Source: Desulfobacterales bacterium S5133MH16 (GTDB taxonomy: Bacteria > Desulfobacterota > Desulfobacteria > Desulfobacterales > UBA11574). Taken from it: 11,338 bases of DNA. Each line of letters begins with the position of its first letter. The stretch's first letter is position 1. Below, piece after piece: positions 1-6,287 of the stretch. The stretch lies in contig MAXL01000130.1 of assembly GCA_001751005.1 (NCBI GenBank), positions 1-11,338 of the forward strand, read 5' to 3'. Below the pieces are notes generated by a model. That model had not been told where the DNA came from. It made no database searches and saw nothing but the letters and a program-made list of their open reading frames with translations. The translations under genes were made by a program, and so were the position numbers.

Positions 1-234
1 AATACTCAATGTATTCCTGTGGTTAAAATTTTCGCCTTCCTTGGCCTTGAACCCCGGTTAAATATTAAATACGGATTTAACTGGGCAGGCAAAATTGGAC
101 ATTTTTCAAAGGTCTCCCTGATTAGCCATAATATGTTTTATCCTTATTATGGGTTTTTCACGAGGTCTTGTCAAGAAAAAAATCTGTTGTTCCGACTTCT
201 GAATTCTGTGAAGTTATGCAAAAAACTGATTTAA
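1..234 (+). CDS. 3' end of an upstream gene, possibly a nucleotide-sugar epimerase (partial)
   Basis: The frame is open from base 1 to a TAA at 232-234, so this is the C-terminal 77 residues of a gene that begins outside the window. The visible part is rich in basic and aromatic residues (LGLEPRL, KIGHFSKVSL, FYPYYGF). I do not recognise it firmly. The C-terminus of a short-chain NAD-dependent epimerase/dehydratase is possible, because such proteins often end with a 'Y-P-x-Y-x-F-x-x-G-L' stretch and because epimerase, wbpL and wbpM are neighbours in Pseudomonas O-antigen loci. The stop overlaps the proposed next start (TAATG), which would suggest translational coupling. However, dropping one T from the T5 run at 154-158 shifts reading to a frame that gives GFSRGLVKKK and stops at 200-202, a more epimerase-like ending. 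The true 3' end is therefore uncertain. Confidence 0.45.
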   Translation, partial: NTQCIPVVKIFAFLGLEPRLNIKYGFNWAGKIGHFSKVSLISHNMFYPYYGFFTRSCQEKNLLFRLLNSVKLCKKLI

Positions 235-1193
235 TGCTTTATCTGATATCATTTTTGCTTGGAGGGGCAGGGGCATGGATTATCTTAAAATGGGGATTTA
301 AGCTATCACTTTTTGATAAACCAAATTTGCGCAGCTCACATAAAACCGTTACTCCAAAAGGCGGCGGGATCGGGATCCTGGCCGCCTTTTTTGTTTGCTC
401 CATCGCCTTTTCAATTCCGAAGAGTTTCTGGATTCCCGCGGTATTCCTCTCTTTGTTCAGTCTTTGGGGGGATCGTTCTGAGATCAGGCCAAAAAAACGT
501 CTTTTGTTTCAGTTTGCTGCAGGAACAATTCTTTTGATCGGAATTTTAATGGGAAAGGGAAGCGGGTTTGCGGCATATGCATTGATGCCTTTATTGGCAA
601 TATTTGTTGTGGGCACTGCAAATTATTACAATTTTATGGACGGAATCAACGGGATCGCCGGTATTACAGGGCTGGTCGGATTCGGACTTTTGGGTTGGTT
701 TGCATTTGCCGGGGACACTGATCCGCAGATCATTACTCTGTGCGTTTGTATGTCGTTTGCGTGTTTGGGGTTTCTTCCCTTTAATGTGCCCAAGGCGCGT
801 GTCTTCATGGGGGATGTGGGGAGCATTTTATTAGGTTTTGTGTTTGCAGGAATGGTTGTCTACCTTTCAAAAAGCTTTTTGGACTTTGTGTGCCTTGCTG
901 GATTCCTCTTCCCGTTTTATGCGGATGAGCTTACGACGATGATGATTAGAATAAGGGATGGTGAAAGACTAAGCCAGCCGCATCGTCGACACCTTTATCA
1001 ACTCCTGGCCAATGAATATGGTGTTCAACATTGGAAGGTATCCTTTGGATATGGTCTTTTTCAGCTGCTCGTCGGCATAAGTGTCCTTTGGCTAAAAAGT
1101 GCGGGCAGTATGGCGGTATCATTTGCGCTTATACTTTATTTTTGTGCCTTCGTAATATTTTCTTTCATGCTTCGCGATAAAATAGAGTGCTGA
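234..1193 (+). CDS. WecA/WbpL-family polyprenyl-phosphate sugar-1-phosphate transferase
   Basis: This integral membrane enzyme should move a HexNAc-1-phosphate from a UDP-sugar to undecaprenyl phosphate, the first membrane step of O-antigen or related glycan synthesis. From the ATG at 234 it has 319 residues, close to the family length, with about ten hydrophobic segments. Family motifs are SSHKTVTPKGGGIGI (34-48), NFMDGINGIAG (133-143, Asp136), FMGDVGSILLGF (191-202), a late Asp in YADELTT (229-235) and the cytosolic loop HRRHLYQ (250-256). The usual Asp-Asp pair after the third helix reads Trp-Gly-Asp-Arg (78-81), so the first Asp is replaced by Gly. I chose 234 because it overlaps the upstream stop and starts just before the first helix. 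TTG at 168 and ATG at 216 are in-frame alternatives, and none has a strong Shine-Dalgarno. Sugar specificity cannot be read from sequence, but the dehydratase next door suggests a 6-deoxy-HexNAc such as QuiNAc or FucNAc. Confidence 0.88.
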   Translation: MLYLISFLLGGAGAWIILKWGFKLSLFDKPNLRSSHKTVTPKGGGIGILAAFFVCSIAFSIPKSFWIPAVFLSLFSLWGDRSEIRPKKRLLFQFAAGTILLIGILMGKGSGFAAYALMPLLAIFVVGTANYYNFMDGINGIAGITGLVGFGLLGWFAFAGDTDPQIITLCVCMSFACLGFLPFNVPKARVFMGDVGSILLGFVFAGMVVYLSKSFLDFVCLAGFLFPFYADELTTMMIRIRDGERLSQPHRRHLYQLLANEYGVQHWKVSFGYGLFQLLVGISVLWLKSAGSMAVSFALILYFCAFVIFSFMLRDKIEC

Positions 1194-1204
1194 ATTTAGA
1201 GCGG

Positions 1205-1239
1205 AGACCTTTGATAGCATCATAATCTACGTAAGGTCT
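1205..1239. repeat. 7-bp inverted repeat in the gap before the dehydratase gene
   Basis: AGACCTT at 1205-1211 is matched by AAGGTCT at 1233-1239 with a 21-base loop. No T-run follows, so it is not a convincing terminator. The rest of the 199-base gap (1194-1392) is AT-rich. It has an AAAGGAG at 1244-1250 that is not followed by any long reading frame. Confidence 0.3.
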
Positions 1240-1312
1240 TGCTAAAGGAGAATTTATAAATATTTGAAAAAAAGATTGTAAAGCGGATTAAGAACATATA
1301 TTTATTGAAAAA

Positions 1313-1396
1313 ATGCCGGCCCTGTTCATTACCATGTACAATTACCTGTGTAAAGCTCATCGAATACAACGCGAAAATACTCCTGATATTTTATGA
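1313..1396 (+). CDS. Possible 27-codon leader ORF overlapping the dehydratase start
   Basis: An ATG at 1313 opens a 27-codon frame (begins MPALFITMYNYLCK) that ends at TGA 1394-1396. It overlaps the ATG of the next gene as ATGA. The overlap geometry is that of translational coupling, and the next gene has no good Shine-Dalgarno of its own. There is no clear ribosome binding site before 1313 and I recognise no similarity. It may be chance. Confidence 0.15.
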   Translation: MPALFITMYNYLCKAHRIQRENTPDIL

Positions 1397-3285
1397 CGAA
1401 ATTCAAACTATTTTATAAAAACTTTTTTTTAATTTTGGGCATAGACCTTTTTCTCCTGTCATTTTCTATTTATTTTGCTCACTTGATACGTTTTGATTTT
1501 GTCATTCCGCAACAATTCTTGATATTGCTTTATCGCACGTTGCCTTTTATCTTGATTATAAAAATTGTCAGCTTTTATTTTTTCGATCTCTACCGCGGCA
1601 TGTGGCGCTATACCAGCATTGCGGATCTGTTTAATATTATCAAAGCCTCCAGCTTCAGCACTCTACTTATCGTCAGTTTTATTCTTTTCAGCACTAGATT
1701 CCAAGGGTTTTCCCGTTCAGTTTTTATAATTGACTGGTGTTTTACGATTTTATTTATTTCCGCATATCGTTTAGGTATTCGCCTTTATTTTGAACATCTC
1801 AGTGATGATAAGTTCAGCTTAATCCCTATATGGAAAACTTTGAACATTTTTAATAGAAAACGGGCTGACAAGAAAAGACTCCTTATTATTGGTGCTGGCA
1901 ATTGTGGTGAGAAGATCTATAGAGAAATACATGACAATGCTCGGCTTCAATACCGTGTGGTGGGATTCCTTGATGATGATTCCGCCAAACTTGGAAAGAA
2001 GATTCATGGTGTTCCGGTGCTGGGTTATATTCGGGATATCAGAAAAGTCATTAACAAAACAATGGCTGATGAGGCGCTGATTGCTATTCCGTCGACAAAC
2101 TCTCAACAGATGCGTAGTATTGTAGAAAACTGCAAAGATAGCAAAATTAAGTTCAAGACCATACCTGGTATGGGTGAACTTATTAACGGCAAGGTAACGG
2201 TTAATACAATTAGAGAAGTGGCCTATAGGGATCTGTTGGGCCGGGAAGTGGTTAAGCTGGACAAGGAGAGCATCGGGGCATACCTCCAAGAACAGTGCGT
2301 GTTGGTAACCGGTGCCGGCGGTTCCATTGGATCCGAGCTTTGCAGGCAGATCTGCCGTTTCCGACCTAAGAGTTTAATTCTATATGAAAGGGCGGAAAGC
2401 CCTTTATATGAAATTGAGTTGGAGCTCAAACAGAATTTTAGGAATATAAAAATTGTTGCATTGCTTGCGGATGTACAGGATAAAAAACAGCTTGAAAAGA
2501 CATTTAAAACTCACAGACCTCAGACTGTTTTCCATGCTGCTGCATATAAACATGTCCCTATGTTGGAACTTCAGCCTTGGAAAGCCATAGAAAATAATAT
2601 CCGGGGAACAGCAAATGTCGTTGAAGTTACAAATAAGTATAATGTTGAACGCTTTGTTTTTGTTTCCACTGATAAAGCGGTACGGCCGGCGAATGTAATG
2701 GGTGCTTCCAAACGGGTTGCTGAAATTCTGATACAGAATCAAAATGGCTATGGAACCTCACATACACGGTTTATGATTGTTCGTTTTGGCAATGTGGTTG
2801 GAAGTGTTGGCAGTGTGGTTCCGCTTTTTAAAAAACAGATCAAAAAGGGCGGTCCGGTTACAGTCACACATCCCGAGGCAACACGATACTTCATGACAAT
2901 CCCGGAGGCCTGTCAGCTTATTCTTCAGGCAGGTTCCATGGGCAAAGGTGGGGAAATATTTTTGTTGGATATGGGCACATCAATCAAGATTGACGACATT
3001 GCTCGCGATCTTATTCGTCTGTCCGGATTTGAACCTGACGTGGACATCAAGATCGAATATGTCGGTCTCAGGCCCGGTGAAAAGCTTTATGAGGAGCTAA
3101 TCATTGAGGGAGAAGATATTGTCCCAACAACTCATGATAAAATCATGGCGTTAAAGGGCACCGAGTGCAGTCTGCAGCTTTTGAATGGCAAAATAGATAT
3201 GTTGACTAAAATCGCCGAAGATCATGAGATAGAAAAGATTAAAGCAAAGCTAAAAGAGATTGTGCCGGAATATAAGCCTGTATAA
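1393..3285 (+). CDS. wbpM: Membrane-bound UDP-HexNAc 4,6-dehydratase (WbpM/CapD/FlaA1 family)
   Basis: The predicted product removes water across C4-C6 of UDP-GlcNAc (or an epimer) to give the 4-keto-6-deoxy sugar nucleotide that precedes QuiNAc, FucNAc or bacillosamine-type sugars. The 630 residues match the long WbpM/PglF type. There are four hydrophobic helices in roughly 1-130, including YRGMWRYTS at 67-75. A CoA-binding-like Rossmann domain follows with GAGNCG at 167-172, then the catalytic SDR domain with GAGGSIG at 307-313. The active-site stretch STDKAVRPANVMGASKR (425-441) gives a Ser425-Met436-Lys440 triad, with Met in place of the usual SDR Tyr. This substitution is known for the large membrane-bound members. 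LRPGEKLYEEL (559-569) is the family's C-terminal motif. The ATG at 1393 lacks a strong ribosome site but is the first start before the first helix. It is the last gene of the polysaccharide block, 107 bases before the transcript's proposed pause region and followed by a clear terminator. Confidence 0.93.
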   Translation: MTKFKLFYKNFFLILGIDLFLLSFSIYFAHLIRFDFVIPQQFLILLYRTLPFILIIKIVSFYFFDLYRGMWRYTSIADLFNIIKASSFSTLLIVSFILFSTRFQGFSRSVFIIDWCFTILFISAYRLGIRLYFEHLSDDKFSLIPIWKTLNIFNRKRADKKRLLIIGAGNCGEKIYREIHDNARLQYRVVGFLDDDSAKLGKKIHGVPVLGYIRDIRKVINKTMADEALIAIPSTNSQQMRSIVENCKDSKIKFKTIPGMGELINGKVTVNTIREVAYRDLLGREVVKLDKESIGAYLQEQCVLVTGAGGSIGSELCRQICRFRPKSLILYERAESPLYEIELELKQNFRNIKIVALLADVQDKKQLEKTFKTHRPQTVFHAAAYKHVPMLELQPWKAIENNIRGTANVVEVTNKYNVERFVFVSTDKAVRPANVMGASKRVAEILIQNQNGYGTSHTRFMIVRFGNVVGSVGSVVPLFKKQIKKGGPVTVTHPEATRYFMTIPEACQLILQAGSMGKGGEIFLLDMGTSIKIDDIARDLIRLSGFEPDVDIKIEYVGLRPGEKLYEELIIEGEDIVPTTHDKIMALKGTECSLQLLNGKIDMLTKIAEDHEIEKIKAKLKEIVPEYKPV

Positions 3286-3323
3286 ACTGTTTTTAAAAAC
3301 ATCAATATTATATCAAAGACTGC

Positions 3324-3368
3324 AAAAGCCGTGATGATCGATTTCGTATGACACGGCTTTTTGTTTTT
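3324..3368 (+). terminator. Rho-independent terminator after the dehydratase gene
   Basis: AAAAGCCGTG at 3324-3333 pairs perfectly with CACGGCTTTT at 3352-3361 across an 18-base loop. It runs into a T-rich tail (TTTTTGTTTTT, 3358-3368). It lies 38 bases past the dehydratase stop and ends the polysaccharide transcript. Confidence 0.85.
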
Positions 3369-3419
3369 AATGACAATACAAGTTTGAAAATTTATTCATT
3401 GGATTAGAAGATAAACTTA

Positions 3420-3448
3420 TTGACACCATTATTGAAATCAATTTAAAC
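3420..3448 (+). promoter_or_regulatory. Candidate sigma-70-type promoter for the beta-helix gene
   Basis: A perfect -35 hexamer TTGACA lies at 3420-3425. Seventeen bases further is TTAAAC (3443-3448), only a weak -10 match. It sits just after the terminator and 41 bases before the ATG at 3489, where a new transcript would be expected to begin. The weak -10 keeps confidence low. Confidence 0.35.
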
Positions 3449-3488
3449 GTAAAGTGTTGTTTAATAATGATAAAAGTTGAGATCAGAC

Positions 3489-4739
3489 ATGAAAAACCAA
3501 AGCATTTCGAAAATTCAAACGCTCCTTGAAAAAGGAGTCAAGATCCCTAACCCCAAAAGTGTTGAAATTGGCCCAGAAGTTGATACAGATAGAATTTCTG
3601 GTGATGACGTTGTTATTCATGCGGGTTGCAAGCTGTATGGAAGTTCAACCCTTATTTTACGGGGCACAAAGCTGGGATATGAGGGCCCGGTTACCATTGA
3701 GAATTGCCAAATAGGACCTCAAGTAGAACTTAAAGGAGGTTTTTTTAAGAATGCTGTTTTTCTAAAAAAAGCGAGTATGGGTTCAGGTTCCAATGTTCGG
3801 GAGGGAACAATACTTGAAGAAGAATCGAGCGGTGCCCACACGGTGGGCCTGAAACAGACCATTCTTTTTCCTTTTGTGACTCTGGGGAGTCTGATCAATT
3901 TTTGTGACTGCTTGATGTCCGGCGGTACAAGCCGGAAAAACCACAGTGAAGTTGGAAGTTCTTACATCCATTTTAACTATACACCCAATCAAGACAAGGC
4001 CACCCCGTCTTTAATTGGCGACGTACCCAGGGGGGTTATGCTGAATCAGCGCCCGATATTCTTGGGAGGGCAGGGCGGTCTTGTGGGTCCGTGCCGCCTG
4101 GAGTTTGGTACCGTCATAGCCGCCGGTTCAATATTTCGAAAGGATGAATTAAGACCTGAACGCCTGCTTATCGGGAACATGGCCAAGGGTGGAAGTATGC
4201 CGTTTACTCCTGGAGTATATTATAACATCAAACGGATAACGGTTAATAACATTATTTATATTGCAAACCTGGTCGCTCTCGATCACTGGTATACGCATGT
4301 ACGCTCCCAGTTTATATCGGATGATTTCCCGGAACCTCTTTTTGTCGGCCTTAAAGAAAAGCTCGATATGGCAATTGATGAAAGAATATACAGATTAAAA
4401 GCCCTAAGCCGAAAGATATCTGATTCTGTGACAGCCTATCAACTCCATGCAAAAGATAAAGAATCACACCTCGTGGTTCAGCAGAAGAATGAGCTTTATC
4501 AGAGGCGGACCAAACTGGAAGAAAATTTTAAATCTCAGCGCTGTGCAGAAGAAAACACGGAATCAAGAGATGTTTTTCTGGAAAAGCTGGATCTCGGCAT
4601 TAAAACATCAGGCAAAGCTTACATTTCAGTGATAAAAGGACTGTCAATTGAAGACACAAAAGCAGGGACCGCTTGGCTTCAAGGAATTGTTGACCACATT
4701 ACTGCTGGAGCGCTTAAGATCATACCGTCATTTACCTAA
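3489..4739 (+). CDS. Stand-alone left-handed beta-helix protein resembling the GlmU acyltransferase half
   Basis: The 416 residues from the ATG at 3489 contain an extended run of hexapeptide-like turns (about 28-215: IGPEV, VVIHAG, LGYEGPVTI, CQIGPQVEL, MGSGSNV), typical of a left-handed beta-helix transferase or scaffold. The segment HFNYTPNQDKATPSLIGD (161-178) resembles the 'NYDGxxKxxTxIGD' part of GlmU's acetyltransferase domain. No nucleotidyltransferase signature (LaxGxGTRM type) is present, so it cannot be a full bifunctional GlmU. Residues after about 285 look alpha-helical and charged, perhaps a coiled coil. Relatives are, as far as I recall, labelled UDP-GlcNAc pyrophosphorylase-like in Desulfobacterota, a name this sequence does not justify. 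Its position directly before glmM suggests a role around GlcN-1-P or UDP-GlcNAc, but this is inference. A TTG at 3477 is an in-frame alternative start. ATG is preferred, although its ribosome site is weak. Confidence 0.75.
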   Translation: MKNQSISKIQTLLEKGVKIPNPKSVEIGPEVDTDRISGDDVVIHAGCKLYGSSTLILRGTKLGYEGPVTIENCQIGPQVELKGGFFKNAVFLKKASMGSGSNVREGTILEEESSGAHTVGLKQTILFPFVTLGSLINFCDCLMSGGTSRKNHSEVGSSYIHFNYTPNQDKATPSLIGDVPRGVMLNQRPIFLGGQGGLVGPCRLEFGTVIAAGSIFRKDELRPERLLIGNMAKGGSMPFTPGVYYNIKRITVNNIIYIANLVALDHWYTHVRSQFISDDFPEPLFVGLKEKLDMAIDERIYRLKALSRKISDSVTAYQLHAKDKESHLVVQQKNELYQRRTKLEENFKSQRCAEENTESRDVFLEKLDLGIKTSGKAYISVIKGLSIEDTKAGTAWLQGIVDHITAGALKIIPSFT

Positions 4740-4747
4740 TCCGGACA

Positions 4748-4779
4748 AGCCGGCCTCCGGCTCGTAAGCCTACGGCTCG
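4748..4779. repeat. GC-rich pair of 12-bp direct repeats that each form a small hairpin
   Basis: GCCTCCGGCTCG (4753-4764) is repeated as GCCTACGGCTCG (4768-4779) with one mismatch. AGCCGG/CCGGCT (4748-4753 and 4757-4762) and AGCC/GGCT (4767-4770 and 4774-4777) each form a stem with a 3-base loop. The block is strikingly GC-rich for this AT-rich gap and starts just after the beta-helix gene's stop. No T-run follows. Confidence 0.6.
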
Positions 4780-4796
4780 GAGAGAACCAAAAATAT

Positions 4797-4866
4797 TTGC
4801 CACAAAGGCACTAAGACACAAAGGATTTTGTTATTCTTTCTTAGTGTCTTGGCGCCTTAGTGGCAA
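4797..4866. repeat. 27-bp imperfect inverted repeat upstream of glmM
   Basis: The left arm 4797-4823 (TTGCCACAAAGGCACTAAGA...) and right arm 4840-4866 are reverse complements at 23 of 27 positions, with a 16-base loop between them. The outer part (TTGCCAC with GTGGCAA) and the AAGACAC/GTGTCTT block match perfectly. It resembles the 'CCACAAAGGCACAAAGACAC' intergenic element I have seen in sulfate-reducer genomes, from memory. A transcript would fold into a long hairpin, so it could act as a terminator or stabiliser between the beta-helix gene and glmM. Confidence 0.75.
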
Positions 4867-4933
4867 TAAAAAAGATTTTAAAAATATACCATAAATGCAA
4901 TATGATATGTTAGTACTTTAAAAGGATTGGATA

Positions 4934-6286
4934 ATGGGCAAACTTTTCGGTACAGACGGAATACGGGGTGTTGCCAACCAATATCCGATGACCCCTGAAA
5001 TGGCCGTAATTATCGGAAAAGCTGTTGCGGCGATTTTTAAAGGAGATCATAAGCAATCAAAAATTATCATCGGTAAGGATACCCGTATTTCCGGTGATAT
5101 GCTGGAACATGCTCTGGTCTCCGGAATTTGCTCCATGGGTGTTGATGCATATCTTACGGGAATTCTGCCCACTCCCGGCGTGGCTTTTATGACGTCTTCA
5201 ATAGGGGCAAATGCCGGCATTGTGATTTCCGCATCCCACAACCCTTATTATGACAATGGAATAAAGATCTTTAAAGGCAACGGTTATAAGCTTTCCGATG
5301 AAGAGGAAAGTCAAATAGAAAAGCTTATATTTGATAAGAGCATCGCTTCATCGTCAAAATCCGTGCGGGATACCGGCCGTGTTTATGAAATCGCTGATGC
5401 CGGCAACGCCTACGGAAATTTTTTGAAACAAACCATTTCGGAGAATTATTATTTCAAAGACATAAAGATCGTCATGGATTGTTCAAACGGTGCAACCTTT
5501 GAAGTTGCACCGGCAATTTTGACCGAACTTGGCGCAAAAGTTAAAACACTTTATGTTACCCCCGATGGTAAAAATATTAATGATAACTGCGGATCCCAAC
5601 ATCCTGAGAACCTGAAAAAAGCTGTTGTTAAAAACGGCGCCCATATCGGCCTTGCCTTTGATGGAGACGGCGACAGGCTTATTGCGGTTGATGAAAAAGG
5701 GATCGTTGCAACAGGTGACCAGATACTGGCGGTTTGTGCAAAATTCATGAAAAAAAAAGGGCTTCTTAAAGGCAATCGGGTGGTCAGCACGGTCATGAGC
5801 AACATAGGGCTTGGGCACGCCTTAAAAGAAATGGGCATAAAACATATGACGACAAATGTCGGGGATCGGTATGTTATGGAAAAAATGGTTTCTTCAGGGG
5901 CTATTCTGGGGGGAGAAGATTCCGGCCACATGATTTTCTTAAATTACCACACAACCGGAGATGGTATTCTTGCCGCCTTAAGACTGATTGAAGCCATGAA
6001 AGAGGAATCAAAACCGATTTCCGAGCTTTTTAAAATAATGACGGTATTTCCTCAGGTCCTCATAAACGTAGATGTTGCACGAAAACCCGACCTTAAAAAT
6101 GTTCCGGTCATTAAAGATGCAATAAAATCGGTTGAGACAGGGCTGGAGAAGAAGGGCAGGGTGGTTGTTCGTTACTCCGGTACACAGCCGATATGCAGGA
6201 TAATGGTAGAAGGGCCCACCATAGATGAAACTCGCAAGTATTGCCAGCAATTAGCTGATATTGTGAAGGAAACCCTCGGAAAGTAA
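4934..6286 (+). CDS. glmM: Phosphoglucosamine mutase
   Basis: GlmM converts glucosamine-6-phosphate to glucosamine-1-phosphate in the cytosol, on the path to UDP-GlcNAc for peptidoglycan and LPS. At 450 residues it has the normal length and all key alpha-D-phosphohexomutase motifs. These are GTDGIRGVAN (6-15), the phosphoserine loop ISASHNP with Ser101, the Mg2+ loop DGDGDR with Asp243, Asp245 and Asp247, the sugar-binding GGEDSGH (326-332), and the phosphate-binding RYSGTQP (413-419). The last reads Gln where many GlmM have Glu. AAAAGGA at 4920-4926 lies seven bases before the ATG and fixes the start. TATGAT at 4901-4906 would be a fair -10 element, but no good -35 precedes it. The stop is one base from the convergent BI-1 gene, so read-through would give antisense RNA to that gene. 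Confidence 0.97.
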   Translation: MGKLFGTDGIRGVANQYPMTPEMAVIIGKAVAAIFKGDHKQSKIIIGKDTRISGDMLEHALVSGICSMGVDAYLTGILPTPGVAFMTSSIGANAGIVISASHNPYYDNGIKIFKGNGYKLSDEEESQIEKLIFDKSIASSSKSVRDTGRVYEIADAGNAYGNFLKQTISENYYFKDIKIVMDCSNGATFEVAPAILTELGAKVKTLYVTPDGKNINDNCGSQHPENLKKAVVKNGAHIGLAFDGDGDRLIAVDEKGIVATGDQILAVCAKFMKKKGLLKGNRVVSTVMSNIGLGHALKEMGIKHMTTNVGDRYVMEKMVSSGAILGGEDSGHMIFLNYHTTGDGILAALRLIEAMKEESKPISELFKIMTVFPQVLINVDVARKPDLKNVPVIKDAIKSVETGLEKKGRVVVRYSGTQPICRIMVEGPTIDETRKYCQQLADIVKETLGK

Positions 6287-6287
6287 A

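Noticed and set aside
168..233. Longer N-terminus for the transferase from TTG 168
   Set aside because: It adds 22 hydrophilic residues before the first helix, uses a weak start codon with poor ribosome-site spacing, and is not expected for the family. It is kept only as an alternative.
1819..2289. 156-codon open frame on the - strand inside the dehydratase gene
   Set aside because: It lies fully antisense to a gene with strong family motifs, has no recognisable domain, and reads as a shadow of that coding frame.
5483..5931. Two overlapping - strand open frames (111 and 126 codons) inside glmM
   Set aside because: Both are antisense to an intact glmM with all motifs and have low-complexity or Cys/Phe-rich translations typical of shadow frames.
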